In this document: positions 16,717 through 26,221 of the stretch, piece by piece
Numbering within the stretch: the stretch's first letter is position 1
Layout of the letters: every line of letters starts with the position of its first letter
Origin: Peristeroidobacter soli
Lineage (GTDB): Bacteria; Pseudomonadota; Gammaproteobacteria; Steroidobacterales; Steroidobacteraceae
Length of the DNA: 64,000 bases
Direction: 5' to 3'
NCBI RefSeq assembly: GCF_004138485.1
Contig: NZ_RYEV01000006.1
Coordinates: forward strand, 62,001 to 126,000
Notes under the pieces: model-generated
Told to the model about the DNA's origin: nothing
Databases searched by the model: none
Seen by the model: only the letters and a program-made list of their open reading frames with translations
Position numbers and translations under genes: made by a program

Positions 16717-19700
16717 ATGCTGACACTGTCTGGCGCGCCTGCACTGTCCGATTTTCGCACCGCCCGCCTGCTCGCCGCCCTTCGATCGCGCCTCCCCGCG
16801 GTCCAGTCCCTGACCACGCGCTTTACGCATTTTGTTCAAGCGCAACGGGTACTTACCGCTGACGAACGGGGCGTGCTCGGGGCCCTCCTGACCTACGGGC
16901 CGGCACAACCGAGCGCCGCGCACGCGGCCTCCGACCAGCTCATAGTGATCATTCCACGCCCAGGCACGATCTCGCCCTGGTCGAGCAAGGCCACCGACAT
17001 CGCGCAGGTCTGCGGGCTGCAGGCCATCGAGCGCATCGAACGGGGCATCGCTTATTTCGTCCGCGGCTCCCAGCCGCTGTCGAAGGCCGATCTCGAAGCC
17101 ATCGCGCCGCTGCTTCACGACCGGATGACCGAGGCTGCCGTGTTCTCCTACGACGACGCGGCTCAATTGTTCGATCACCAGTCGCCGCGTCGCCTGAACA
17201 CGGTGCCGCTGCTGGCTCGTGGCCGCGAGGCGCTCGCTGAAGCGAACGAATCGCTCGGCCTGGCGCTGTCGGCGGACGAGATCGACTATCTCGCCGACAA
17301 CTTCAAAAAGCTCGACCGCGATCCGACCGACGTCGAATTGATGATGTTCGCGCAGGCGAACTCCGAGCACTGCCGGCACAAGATCTTCAACGCGGACTGG
17401 ATCATCGACGGCGAGCGTCAGCCGAAGTCGCTGTTCGCCATGATCAAGAACACGTACGCGAAGAATTCGCGTGGCGTGCTTTCCGCGTATCGCGACAACG
17501 CGGCAGTGATCGAAGGACCGCTCGGTCGTCGCTGGTTCGCCGATGTGAATCAGCATACGTACGCGTTCAACGACGAGCCCATCGACATCCTGATGAAGGT
17601 GGAGACCCACAATCATCCGACCGCGATCTCGCCCTTCCCGGGCGCGGCGACGGGCTCGGGCGGTGAGATTCGCGACGAAGGTGCGACCGGTCGCGGCGGC
17701 AAGCCGAAAGCGGGGCTCGCGGGCTTCTCGGTATCTCACCTGCGCATTCCCGGCTTCGAACAGCCGTGGGAACAGGATTTCGGCAAGCCGGGGCGCATCG
17801 CGTCGGCGCTCGACATCATGGTCGAAGGTCCGCTCGGTGCCGCGGCGTTCAACAACGAGTTCGGTCGACCCAACATTCTGGGCTACTTCCGCACGTTCGA
17901 ACTGGAAGCCGAAAAGTCGGGTGCACGCGCCACGCTGCGCGGTTATCACAAGCCCATCATGATCGCGGGCGGCGTCGGCAACGTTCGTCGCATGCACGTC
18001 GAGAAGTCGGACATTCCTCCGGGGGCGAAGATCGTCGTGCTCGGCGGTCCGGCGATGCTCATTGGTTTGGGCGGTGGCGCGGCTTCGTCTGTCGGCAGCG
18101 GCGCGAGCACCGAAGATCTGGATTTCGCGTCCGTGCAGCGTGGCAATCCCGAGATTCAACGTCGCGCGCAGGAAGTCATCGATCAGTGCTGGGCGATGGG
18201 CCAGGACAATCCCATCCTGCTGATTCACGACGTCGGCGCGGGCGGCATCTCCAACGCGATTCCCGAGTCGATCGCGCACACCGAGGGTCGCGGCGGTCGG
18301 ATCGATCTGCGCACGGTGCCTTCGGTCGAGCCGGGCATGTCGCCGGTCGAGATCTGGTGTAACGAGGCGCAAGAGCGCTACGTGCTGCTGATCGACGCCA
18401 AGGACGTGCAACGCTTCTCCGAGCTGTGCGAGCGCGAGCGTTGCCCGTTCTCGGTGGTCGGCGATATCACCGACGATGGCTGGCTGAAGGTCGGCGATCC
18501 GTTGCTGAAGGAGCCGCCGGTGGATCTGCCGCTCAACGTCATGCTCGGCAAGCCGCCGAAGATGACGCGCGATGTGAAGAAGCTGGCGCCGCTCGGCGAC
18601 GACTTCGCCGCCGCCAATCTGGATGTGCGGGACGCTGCGTATCGGCTGCTGCGCTTCCCGGCGATCGCGGATAAAACATTCCTGATCACGATCGGCGACC
18701 GGACGGTCGGCGGCATGATCAGCCGCGATCCGATGGTGGGCCCGTGGCAGGTACCGGTCAGCGATGTCGCGGTGACGATCAGCGATTACACGTCGGCGAC
18801 GGGTGAGGCGATGTCGATGGGTGAGCGTACGCCGCTCGCGCTGTTGAATGCGCCGGCGTCCGGTCGCATGGCGGTGGGCGAGGCGGTTACAAACATCGCC
18901 GCTGCCGACGTTGCCGCGCTCGATCAGGTGCGCCTGTCCGCGAACTGGATGGCTGCCTGCGGCGAGCCCGGTGAAGATGCGGATCTGTATGCGACGGTGC
19001 AGGCGGTCGGTGAGGAATTCTGCCCGGCGTTGGGCATCACCATTCCGGTCGGCAAGGATTCGTTGTCGATGAAGACGACCTGGCAGGGCGAGCAAGGTCC
19101 TCGCCGCATGGTCGCGCCGCTGTCTTTGATCGTTTCGGCGTTCGCGCCGGTGCGCGATGTCCGTCGCACGCTCACGCCGCAACTGCGGCCGGAGCTCGAC
19201 AGCTCGCTGGTCTCGATCGATCTGGGCGCCGGTCGCGATCGGCTCGGCGGCTCCTGTCTCGCGCAGGTGTTCGGCAAGCTCGGCCACGAGGCGCCGGATT
19301 GTGACGATCCGAAAGCGCTCGCGAATTTCTTCGCGGCCATCGTCGAGCTGCGTGCTGCCGGTTCGATCGTTGCTTATCACGACCGCTCGGACGGCGGTCT
19401 GTTCGCGACGCTCGCGGAAATGACGTTCGCGGGCCACTGCGGCGTCGACGTCGATCTCGGCGTGGAAGTGCGCGACCCGAACGCGGCGCTGTTCAGCGAA
19501 GAGCTGGGCGCGGTGCTGCAGGTTCGTACGGCCGATGTGAAGTCGGTGTTGAGCGTGCTGGATCGTCACGGTCTGGCGACGATGAGCCGTGTCATCGGCA
19601 AGGTCACGAACGAAGATCGCGTGCGCATTCGTACGGGCGGCGAGTCGCTGCTCGATGAGTCGCGAACCGATCTGCATCGCGCCTGGTCGGAGACCAGCTT

Positions 19701-20619
19701 CCGCATGACGCAGCTTCGCGATAATCCGCGGGGCGCGCAGGAACAGTTCGAGACGGTCACCGATCCAAACAATCCGGGTCTGAACGTCAAACTCAGCTTC
19801 GATCTGAATCAGGACATCGCGGCGCCGTTCATCGCCAAGGGCGCGCGCCCCAAGGTGGCGATCCTGCGTGAGCAGGGTGTGAACAGCCACGTGGAGATGG
19901 CGGCTGCGTTCCATCGCGCCGGCTTCGCGCCGTTCGACGTTCACATGACCGATCTGGTCGCGGGTCGTTTCGATCTGAACGATTTCCGCGGCATGGTCAT
20001 CTGCGGCGGCTTCTCATACGGCGATGTGCTCGGCGCCGGCGAGGGCTGGGCGAAGTCGATTCTGTTCAACTCGCGGCTGCGTGACTCGTTCACGAAGTTC
20101 TTCCATCGGCCGGAGACGTTCTCACTCGGTGTCTGCAACGGCTGTCAGATGATGGCGGCGCTGCGCGAATTGATTCCGGGCACGGAGAACTGGCCGAAGT
20201 TCGTGCGCAATCGCTCGGAGCAGTTCGAGGGTCGCTTGAGTCTCGTCGAAGTGGTGAAGTCGCCGTCGCTGTTCTTTGCCGGCATGGAAGGATCGCGTAT
20301 GCCGATCGCCGTCGCGCACGGCGAGGGTTATGCGGACTTCGCGGGGCGCGGCGATATCGATGCGCTGATCGGCGCGAATCTCATGTCGCTACGCTTCGTC
20401 GACAACCAGGGCAGCGCGACGGAACGTTATCCCGCGAACCCGAACGGCTCGCCTCGCGGCCTGACGGGCATCACGACCCCGGATGGTCGCGTCACGTTGA
20501 CGATGCCGCATCCGGAGCGCGTGTATCGCACGTTCCAGAACTCGTGGCATCCGGATGGCTGGGCGGAAGACAGCCCGTGGATGCGGATCTTCCGTAACGC
20601 GCGAGTCTGGGTGGGCTGA
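16717..20619 (+). CDS. purL: Phosphoribosylformylglycinamidine synthase (single-chain)
   Basis: A 1300-residue enzyme, close to the roughly 1295 residues usual in Gammaproteobacteria. It converts formylglycinamide ribonucleotide, glutamine and ATP to formylglycinamidine ribonucleotide in de novo purine synthesis. In order it has an N-terminal PurS-like domain (1-150), the linker and first AIR-synthetase-like half with [16 protein letters not shown] and [26 protein letters not shown] (given here in part: [19 protein letters not shown]), a second half with GVPVGKDS-type GKDSLSMKT, and a C-terminal class I glutaminase. The glutaminase nucleophile is the Cys of LGVCNGCQM, with its His/Glu in MPHPERV. 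It stands alone after a complex hairpin leader. All key residues seen are intact. Confidence 0.97.
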   Translation: MLTLSGAPALSDFRTARLLAALRSRLPAVQSLTTRFTHFVQAQRVLTADERGVLGALLTYGPAQPSAAHAASDQLIVIIPRPGTISPWSSKATDIAQVCGLQAIERIERGIAYFVRGSQPLSKADLEAIAPLLHDRMTEAAVFSYDDAAQLFDHQSPRRLNTVPLLARGREALAEANESLGLALSADEIDYLADNFKKLDRDPTDVELMMFAQANSEHCRHKIFNADWIIDGERQPKSLFAMIKNTYAKNSRGVLSAYRDNAAVIEGPLGRRWFADVNQHTYAFNDEPIDILMKVETHNHPTAISPFPGAATGSGGEIRDEGATGRGGKPKAGLAGFSVSHLRIPGFEQPWEQDFGKPGRIASALDIMVEGPLGAAAFNNEFGRPNILGYFRTFELEAEKSGARATLRGYHKPIMIAGGVGNVRRMHVEKSDIPPGAKIVVLGGPAMLIGLGGGAASSVGSGASTEDLDFASVQRGNPEIQRRAQEVIDQCWAMGQDNPILLIHDVGAGGISNAIPESIAHTEGRGGRIDLRTVPSVEPGMSPVEIWCNEAQERYVLLIDAKDVQRFSELCERERCPFSVVGDITDDGWLKVGDPLLKEPPVDLPLNVMLGKPPKMTRDVKKLAPLGDDFAAANLDVRDAAYRLLRFPAIADKTFLITIGDRTVGGMISRDPMVGPWQVPVSDVAVTISDYTSATGEAMSMGERTPLALLNAPASGRMAVGEAVTNIAAADVAALDQVRLSANWMAACGEPGEDADLYATVQAVGEEFCPALGITIPVGKDSLSMKTTWQGEQGPRRMVAPLSLIVSAFAPVRDVRRTLTPQLRPELDSSLVSIDLGAGRDRLGGSCLAQVFGKLGHEAPDCDDPKALANFFAAIVELRAAGSIVAYHDRSDGGLFATLAEMTFAGHCGVDVDLGVEVRDPNAALFSEELGAVLQVRTADVKSVLSVLDRHGLATMSRVIGKVTNEDRVRIRTGGESLLDESRTDLHRAWSETSFRMTQLRDNPRGAQEQFETVTDPNNPGLNVKLSFDLNQDIAAPFIAKGARPKVAILREQGVNSHVEMAAAFHRAGFAPFDVHMTDLVAGRFDLNDFRGMVICGGFSYGDVLGAGEGWAKSILFNSRLRDSFTKFFHRPETFSLGVCNGCQMMAALRELIPGTENWPKFVRNRSEQFEGRLSLVEVVKSPSLFFAGMEGSRMPIAVAHGEGYADFAGRGDIDALIGANLMSLRFVDNQGSATERYPANPNGSPRGLTGITTPDGRVTLTMPHPERVYRTFQNSWHPDGWAEDSPWMRIFRNARVWVG

Positions 20620-20692
20620 TTTTCGCCTGCGCGAGATGCCGTCGCTCGATGCGCTGACACCGGCGCGGAGGATCGATTAGAGTACGGCGGCA

Positions 20693-21457
20693 ATGTCTCG
20701 TTATATCGTCAAGCCGTTGTTGAAAGCGATCGAGGTGCTGAAATGTGTCGGGCAGCTGCCCGAACCGCAGTCCTTGAAGGAAATCGCGCTGCGCGTCGGT
20801 CTGCCCAAGACCACGGTGTTTCGATATCTGCGCACGCTGGAAGCCGCCGGCATGATCGTTCACGACACGGAGCGCGACCGGTTCCGGATCGATGTCCGCA
20901 TCATCGGCATGATCAATCTCGGCAGCGAGATGGAGCGGCTGCGCAACGTGTGTCTGCCGCACATGCAGACGCTGTGCCGGCTCTGCGGCGAGACCGTCAA
21001 CCTCGGGGTTCTGGAGGGGTCGGACATCGTCTATCTGGAGATCCTGCAGGCGCCGCAGGCCGCCAAGCTGCAGGCGCGAATCGGCGGGCGCCACCCGAGC
21101 CATACCACCTCCATCGGAAAAGTAATGCTGGCCAACATGACGTCGGAGGCACGCGCGGCGGCCTTGCCTCGCGTGCTTCGTCAACGTACGCGACGGACGA
21201 TTCTGGAGCGACAAAGCCTGTTTCTGGAGCTCGATAAAATTCAACGCCTCGGCTATGCCGAGGACGACAGCGAGAACGAAGACGGCGCGCTGTGCCTGGG
21301 GGCGCCGGTCTTCGATGCCTCGGGTGAGGTGATCGCGGGGCTGAGCATTTCGGCACCGACCGTCGGCGCGTCGGCCGATTGGAAACGAGAGATGACCGCC
21401 CATGTCATCGCCGAGGCGCGTTCCATATCGACGGAGCTCGGCTTCGTAGCTGGCTGA
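20693..21457 (+). CDS. IclR-family transcriptional regulator
   Basis: A 254-residue regulator. The N-terminal winged helix-turn-helix (about 8-65, with SLKEIALRVGLPKTTVFRYL) binds DNA. The IclR effector domain (about 75-250) includes GRHPSHTTSIGKVMLANM and ends with APTVGASADWKREM...; it senses a small metabolite. Its stop is 11 bases before a 19-bp near-palindrome that recurs 6.2 kb downstream in front of the GH39 and TonB-receptor operons. The gene is therefore the obvious candidate regulator of the whole 21549-37532 catabolic region. IclR proteins can repress or activate; the sign is not deducible here. Confidence 0.92.
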   Translation: MSRYIVKPLLKAIEVLKCVGQLPEPQSLKEIALRVGLPKTTVFRYLRTLEAAGMIVHDTERDRFRIDVRIIGMINLGSEMERLRNVCLPHMQTLCRLCGETVNLGVLEGSDIVYLEILQAPQAAKLQARIGGRHPSHTTSIGKVMLANMTSEARAAALPRVLRQRTRRTILERQSLFLELDKIQRLGYAEDDSENEDGALCLGAPVFDASGEVIAGLSISAPTVGASADWKREMTAHVIAEARSISTELGFVAG

Positions 21458-21467
21458 TTGCCGGCGG

Positions 21468-21486
21468 CATTTCACGTCGCGAAACA
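21468..21486. promoter_or_regulatory. Candidate IclR operator, site 1
   Basis: catttcacgtcgcgaaaca, with core TTTC...GAAA at 21470-21484, is a near-perfect 7-1-7 palindrome (one mispaired position). It is 63 bases before the aminotransferase start. Site 2 at 27706-27724 matches it at 17 of 19 positions, differing only in the two central bases. IclR-family operators are typically 15-bp-type palindromes with TTTC/GAAA-like ends. Binding by the adjacent IclR protein is inferred. Confidence 0.65.
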
Positions 21487-21548
21487 TCGGCCGCTCGTAT
21501 TTTTCCGTGGCTTGAGCCATTTATGCAGCACCGTAAGGTCGCTCGCCA

Positions 21549-22859
21549 ATGGACTCACTCATGTCACTCAACTCGTTCGATCTCTCCAAGGCACGGATGG
21601 CCGCCGCCGCGAAGTTTCTCGCCGGCGGCGTCAGCAGCAACTTCCGCCTCAACATCTCGCCCACGCCCCTGGTGATCGACAACGGTTACGGGCCGTATGT
21701 CGTCGACGTCGATGGCCATCATCTGATCGACTATTACCTGGGCATGGGCCCGATGATTCTCGGGCATGCTCCCAAGGCGGTCATCGAGGCGGCGCGCTCG
21801 CAGCTCGATCGCGGCATCATCTTCGCCAGCCAGACGGAAGTGGAGTTCGAAGCCGCGCGGCTGGTTTGCGAGCTGGTGCCGTGCGCCGAGCGCGTGCGAT
21901 TCGGTTCGTCGGGCACCGAAGTGATCCAGGCGGCGCTGCGTCTGGCTCGTGCCGCGACCGGCAAGCAGACTGTCGTCAAGTTCGAAGGTCACTATCACGG
22001 CTGGCTCGACAATGTGCAGTGGAGCGTCGCGCCGTCGGCCGCCGCGTGCGGTCCGATCGAACATCCCAACAAGGTGCCCGGCACGCCGGGGCAGGACCTC
22101 CAGTGCGGCACGAATGTAGACGTGCTCGGCTGGAACGATCTCGGTGCCGTCGAGCGGCGTCTCGCTCGAGGCGATGTCGCGGCGGTCATCATGGAACCCG
22201 CGATGTGCAATACCAGCGCCATCGCGCCGAACCCGGGTTATCTGGAAGGCGTGCGCGCGGCTTGCAGCAAGGCGGGCGCGATCTTGATCTTCGACGAAGT
22301 CATCACCGGCTTTCGTCTGTCGGCCGGCGGTGCGCAAGGCCTGTTCGGTGTCAAACCGGATCTGGCCACGTTCGGTAAGGCGATCGCGAGCGGATTTCCC
22401 GTCGCGGCGCTCGCGGGGCGCGCGGACCTGATGGATCTGTTTGCCAGCGGCGGCGTCATGCACGGTGGCACGTACAACGCCCATCCGGTCAACATGGCGG
22501 CCACCGTTGCCACGCTTCGCACGCTCGCACAGGGTGACGTCTATGCCGCGGTCGAGAAGCACGGCCGACGTTTGATGGCAGGCATCGAAGAGACCCTGCA
22601 GCACTATGGCATTCCCGCGCGCATCCAGGGCTTCCCTGGCATCTTCCACGTCGCTTTCGGTGTGACGACGCCGATTGTTTCCTTTCGCGATACGTTCCAC
22701 ATCGATCGCGCCCGTTACATCAGATTCACCACCGCATTGATCGAGCGAGGTGTGCGGGCGTTGGAGCGCGGCGCGTGGTTCCTGTCATCGGAGCACGATG
22801 AGAGCGTGATCGCGGCGACACTGGATGCCGTGTCGGGAGCCGCCAAGGCTGTGGCGTGA
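21549..22859 (+). CDS. Class III PLP aminotransferase, glutamate-1-semialdehyde aminomutase-like
   Basis: A 436-residue fold-type I PLP enzyme resembling HemL. Visible are the early FLAGGVSSNFR, GSSGTEVIQAALRLARA for phosphate binding, KFEGHYHGW, FDEVITGFR containing the PLP-ring aspartate, and FGKAIASGFPVAA with the Schiff-base lysine. True HemL moves an amino group within glutamate-1-semialdehyde for heme synthesis. The location at the head of a sugar-type catabolic operon next to an IclR regulator argues for a paralogue acting on an amino sugar, amino acid or amino-acid-like compound. ATG 21549 is chosen; ATG 21561 is possible. Its stop overlaps the GTG of the following SDR. Confidence 0.85.
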   Translation: MDSLMSLNSFDLSKARMAAAAKFLAGGVSSNFRLNISPTPLVIDNGYGPYVVDVDGHHLIDYYLGMGPMILGHAPKAVIEAARSQLDRGIIFASQTEVEFEAARLVCELVPCAERVRFGSSGTEVIQAALRLARAATGKQTVVKFEGHYHGWLDNVQWSVAPSAAACGPIEHPNKVPGTPGQDLQCGTNVDVLGWNDLGAVERRLARGDVAAVIMEPAMCNTSAIAPNPGYLEGVRAACSKAGAILIFDEVITGFRLSAGGAQGLFGVKPDLATFGKAIASGFPVAALAGRADLMDLFASGGVMHGGTYNAHPVNMAATVATLRTLAQGDVYAAVEKHGRRLMAGIEETLQHYGIPARIQGFPGIFHVAFGVTTPIVSFRDTFHIDRARYIRFTTALIERGVRALERGAWFLSSEHDESVIAATLDAVSGAAKAVA

Positions 22860-23617
22860 GCGAGGCCTCGTATCCCAGTCTCAGGAATCGTCACGTCGTC
22901 GTCACTGGCGGTGCAGATGGCATTGGTGCGGCGTTGGTGGCGGCATTTGCCCGCCAGGGTGCAAGGGTCACCTTTCTCGACATCGACGATGACAGGGCGC
23001 GAGCCACGCTGGCTCGCGTCGAGGAACGAGGCGGCGCAGGTCGTTACATACATTGCGACCTGACCGACGTTGCCGCGCTCCAATCGACATTGCGGGATGC
23101 CATGCGCGAATGGGGGCCGGTCACCGTGCTGGTCAACAACGCAGCCAATGACGAGCGCCGCGACTGGCAGGTCGTGACCAGCGAGGAATGGGATCGGCAG
23201 ATCGGTGTCAATTTGAAACAGCAGTTCTTCGCCATTCAGGCAGTGGCGCCGGCGATGGCCGAGGCTGGCGGCGGTTCGATCGTCAACATGGGCTCGATCA
23301 TCTGGAAGCTCGGCAGCGGCGGCTTGCCCTGTTATGCAACGGCCAAAGCCGCCATCGTCGGGCTGACGCGCTCGTTCGCGCGAGACCTCGGCTCGTCGAA
23401 CATCCGCGTCAACTCGGTGTTGCCTGGCGCCATCATGACCCGGAGGCAGATCGAGCTGAGGCTCACGCCGGACGCGGAGCAGAGCATCCTTCGCGGGCAA
23501 TGTCTCAAACGGATGCTCGTGCCGGCGGATGTGGCACCCATCGTGCTGTTCCTGGCCGCCGACGACGCGGCCGCCTGCACCAACCAGAACTATGTCGTCG
23601 ACGGTGGCTGGAGCTGA
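22856..23617 (+). CDS. SDR dehydrogenase, sugar 1-dehydrogenase (XylB)-like
   Basis: A 253-residue classical SDR. It has VTGGADGIGAAL for NAD(P), an acidic residue set after beta-2 (FLDIDDDRARAT) favouring NAD, NNAANDERR, and the catalytic Tyr/Lys in CYATAKAAIVG. Several stretches (YPSL near the start, FARQGA.V.FLDI, NNA.ND.R, QCLKR..VP, VDGGW at the end) resemble Caulobacter D-xylose 1-dehydrogenase as recalled. The likely reaction is oxidation of an aldose at C1 to the lactone. GTG 22856 starts it, overlapping the previous stop, and its own stop overlaps the ATG of the dehydratase by one base, so the coupling is tight. Confidence 0.85.
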   Translation: MSEASYPSLRNRHVVVTGGADGIGAALVAAFARQGARVTFLDIDDDRARATLARVEERGGAGRYIHCDLTDVAALQSTLRDAMREWGPVTVLVNNAANDERRDWQVVTSEEWDRQIGVNLKQQFFAIQAVAPAMAEAGGGSIVNMGSIIWKLGSGGLPCYATAKAAIVGLTRSFARDLGSSNIRVNSVLPGAIMTRRQIELRLTPDAEQSILRGQCLKRMLVPADVAPIVLFLAADDAAACTNQNYVVDGGWS

Positions 23618-25341
23618 TGACCAAGCAACGAAAACTGCGCTCGACCCACTGGTTCGGCGCGCACAGCAAGGATGGTTTCATTCACCGCAGCTGGTTGAAG
23701 AACCAGGGCTACCCGTCCGATCTGTTCGACGGGCGGCCGGTGATCGGCATCTGCAATACCTGGTCAGAGCTCACGCCCTGCAACGGCCATTTTCGGGCGC
23801 TCGCCGAACACATCAAACGCGGCGTCTACGATGCCGGCGGCTTTCCGCTGGAGTTTCCGGTCATGTCGACCGGCGAGGCGCTGGTGCGGCCCACCGCGAT
23901 GTTGTTTCGAAATCTGATGAGCATGGACGTGGAGGAGACCATCCGCGCCAATCCGGTCGACGGCGTCGTGTTGATCACCGGCTGCGACAAGACCGCGGTC
24001 GGACCCTTGATGGGCGCGGCCAGTTGCAATCTGCCCATGATCGTCGTGCCCGGCGGTCCGATGTTGAACGGCAAGTTTCGCGGCTGCGATCTCGGCTCGG
24101 GAACGTCGGTCTGGGAATTCAGCGAGGAAGTGCGCGCGGGCCGGATGAGCATGAGCGATTTCATGGCGGCGGAAGAAGGCATGTCGCGCTCGGCCGGCCA
24201 CTGCAACACCATGGGCACGGCCTCGACCATGGCGTGCATGGCCGAGGCGCTCGGCTTGACGTTGCCCGGGGCAGCGGCGATTCCTGCTGTCGATGCCCGC
24301 CGCAATGTGAGTGCGCGGCTGACCGGCAGGCGCATCGTCGAGATGGTGAACGAGGAGCTCACGCCGCACAAAATTCTGACGCGAGCCGCGTTCCAAAATG
24401 CGATTCGCACCTTGGGAGCGATTTCCGGCTCCACCAACGCGGTCGTGCATCTGCTGGCCATCGCCGGCCGGATCGAAACGCCACTCACGCTCGACGATTT
24501 CGATCGCTGGGGGCGCGCAGTGCCGACGCTGCTGGATGTGCAGCCGGCCGGCGCACTGTTGATGGAAGAGTTCTATTACGCCGGCGGTTTGCCCGGCGTG
24601 TTACGCCGGCTCCACGAAGCCGGGTTGTTGAATCCCGATGCGTTGACCGCCAATGGTCGAACGCTGGTGGACAACAGCGCGACCGCGCCTGTTCACAACG
24701 ACGCGGTCATCCGTCGCTTGCATCAGCCACTGGTCGAAGAAGGTGGGATTGCGGTGTTACGCGGTAATCTCACTCCAGCCGGCGCCATTCTGAAGCCCGC
24801 CGCCGCGACGCCGGCTCTGTTGCAACATCAGGGCCGCGCTGTCGTGTTCGAGAACATCGAGGATTACAAACAACGCATCGACGATCCCGATCTGCCGGTC
24901 GATGAAAGCAGCGTGCTGGTGCTGAAGAACTGCGGACCGATGGCCTATCCCGGCATGGCCGAAGTCGGGAACATGGGACTGCCTCGCAAGCTGCTGGAGC
25001 GTGGCGTTCGCGACATGGTGCGCATTTCGGATGCGCGAATGAGCGGCACGGCGTACGGCACGGTGGTTCTGCACGCAGCGCCTGAGGCTGCGGCGGGAGG
25101 CACGCTTGCGTTGGTGCGGACTGGAGATGGGATCGAGCTCGATCTGGCAGGCCGTCGTCTGCATCTGGATGTGAGCGATGTCGAACTGGCGCGACGTAGA
25201 GCGCAATGGCAGCCGCCCCGTAACGAGCAGCGTGGCTACGCGCAGCTCTACGTCGATCACGTGCTCCAGGCCGACCGCGGCGTCGACTTCGATTTCCTGG
25301 TCGGCTGCCGCGGCGTCGAGGTGGCTCGCGAAAGCCACTGA
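23617..25341 (+). CDS. IlvD/Edd-family sugar-acid dehydratase
   Basis: A 574-residue [2Fe-2S]/Mg dehydratase. Candidate cluster ligands are Cys55 (TPCNGHF), Cys123 (TGCDKT) and Cys196 (GHCNTMGT), at the same spacing as in bacterial pentonate dehydratases. ISGSTNAVVHL and RISDARMSGTAYG are family signatures. The NTWSELTPCN and RSTHWFG starts place it in the L-arabinonate/D-xylonate/galactonate branch rather than IlvD proper. It removes water from an aldonate to give the 2-keto-3-deoxy acid. It follows an SDR predicted to make the aldonolactone; no lactonase gene is seen. ATG 23617 is used, because the upstream open frame runs inside the SDR gene. Confidence 0.9.
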   Translation: MTKQRKLRSTHWFGAHSKDGFIHRSWLKNQGYPSDLFDGRPVIGICNTWSELTPCNGHFRALAEHIKRGVYDAGGFPLEFPVMSTGEALVRPTAMLFRNLMSMDVEETIRANPVDGVVLITGCDKTAVGPLMGAASCNLPMIVVPGGPMLNGKFRGCDLGSGTSVWEFSEEVRAGRMSMSDFMAAEEGMSRSAGHCNTMGTASTMACMAEALGLTLPGAAAIPAVDARRNVSARLTGRRIVEMVNEELTPHKILTRAAFQNAIRTLGAISGSTNAVVHLLAIAGRIETPLTLDDFDRWGRAVPTLLDVQPAGALLMEEFYYAGGLPGVLRRLHEAGLLNPDALTANGRTLVDNSATAPVHNDAVIRRLHQPLVEEGGIAVLRGNLTPAGAILKPAAATPALLQHQGRAVVFENIEDYKQRIDDPDLPVDESSVLVLKNCGPMAYPGMAEVGNMGLPRKLLERGVRDMVRISDARMSGTAYGTVVLHAAPEAAAGGTLALVRTGDGIELDLAGRRLHLDVSDVELARRRAQWQPPRNEQRGYAQLYVDHVLQADRGVDFDFLVGCRGVEVARESH

Positions 25342-25344
25342 GTA

Positions 25345-25372
25345 GTCAGCCGCGCTATCGGGCGCGGCTGAC
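25345..25372. terminator. Convergent hairpin between dehydratase and FAH genes
   Basis: An 11-bp perfect stem (gtcagccgcgc at 25345-25355 with gcgcggctgac at 25362-25372) has a 6-base loop. It starts 4 bases after the dehydratase stop, and its right part covers the last codons of the minus-strand gene. It may serve both operons. No T-run is present on either side. Confidence 0.5.
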
Positions 25373-26203
25373 GAATTGGTGTTGTTGGGTGCCGAGCCCT
25401 TCGATCCCAAGCGAGACGCGGTCGCCGCTGCGGAGGAAGCGCGGCGGCTTGCGGCTCATGCCCACGCCGGAGGGCGTGCCGGTGGTGATGATATCGCCGG
25501 CACGTAACAACATGAGCCGCGACAGGTACGCGACCAACTGATCCGGCGTGAAAATCATCTGGCGAGTGTTGCTCGACTGCACGGTCTCGTCGTTCACTCG
25601 CAACCACATCGACAGCGCGGTCGCGTCGGGCACGCTATCCACGTCGACCAGCCACGGCCCGAGCGGACCGAAGCCGGGAAAGCTCTTGCCCTTGACCCAT
25701 TGGCCGCCGTGCTCCAGCTGGAACTTGCGTTCTGAAATGTCATGGCAAACGCAGTAGCCAGCGATGAACTCGCGAGCCTGCGAGGGCTCGATTTCGTAAC
25801 AATCCTGCGAGATCACTATCGCGAGCTCGCACTCCCAGTCCGTCGCCGTGGAGCCCGCGGGCAGCGGCACATCGTCGTTCGGCCCGGCGATACACGAGAC
25901 GGCTTTGTTGAATACGATGGGCTCGCCCGGCACGGCGGCGCCGATTTCGTGGGCATGATCGCGATAGTTGAGCCCGATGGCGAGGAAATTGCTGGTGCCG
26001 GCGACGCATGGCCCGAGCCGTGCGCCGGCCTCGACCAGCGGCAACCGTTGCGGATCCAGTTCGCGCAGCCGGCGCATCACGCGTGGTGCGAGGAACTCGC
26101 CGCCGACGTCGCCGATCTCGGCGGATAGATCTCGTAAGGAACCATCGGCGGCGACCAGGCCCGGTCGCTCCTGACCGGCCACACCATATCTGATCAGTTT
26201 CAT
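25355..26203 (-). CDS. Fumarylacetoacetate hydrolase (FAH) family protein
   Basis: A 282-residue FAH-fold enzyme with a short N-terminal domain and the catalytic domain from about residue 75. It has AIGLNYRDHAHEIG, a metal site with DWECELAIVI, CHDISERKFQ, KSFPGFGPLGPW and GDIITTGTPSGVG, as in the acylpyruvase/2,4-diketo-acid hydrolase group. Members cleave C-C bonds of diketo acids or dehydrate 2-keto-3-deoxy acids. It lies 18 bases downstream of the GH39 gene, in the same minus-strand operon whose promoter region holds IclR site 2. Context therefore gives it the last carbon-splitting step after the IlvD/Edd dehydratase. The exact reaction (hydrolase versus dehydratase) is not resolved. Confidence 0.85.
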   Translation of the reverse strand: MKLIRYGVAGQERPGLVAADGSLRDLSAEIGDVGGEFLAPRVMRRLRELDPQRLPLVEAGARLGPCVAGTSNFLAIGLNYRDHAHEIGAAVPGEPIVFNKAVSCIAGPNDDVPLPAGSTATDWECELAIVISQDCYEIEPSQAREFIAGYCVCHDISERKFQLEHGGQWVKGKSFPGFGPLGPWLVDVDSVPDATALSMWLRVNDETVQSSNTRQMIFTPDQLVAYLSRLMLLRAGDIITTGTPSGVGMSRKPPRFLRSGDRVSLGIEGLGTQQHQFVSRAR

Positions 26204-26221
26204 TCGATCGATCTCCGTAAC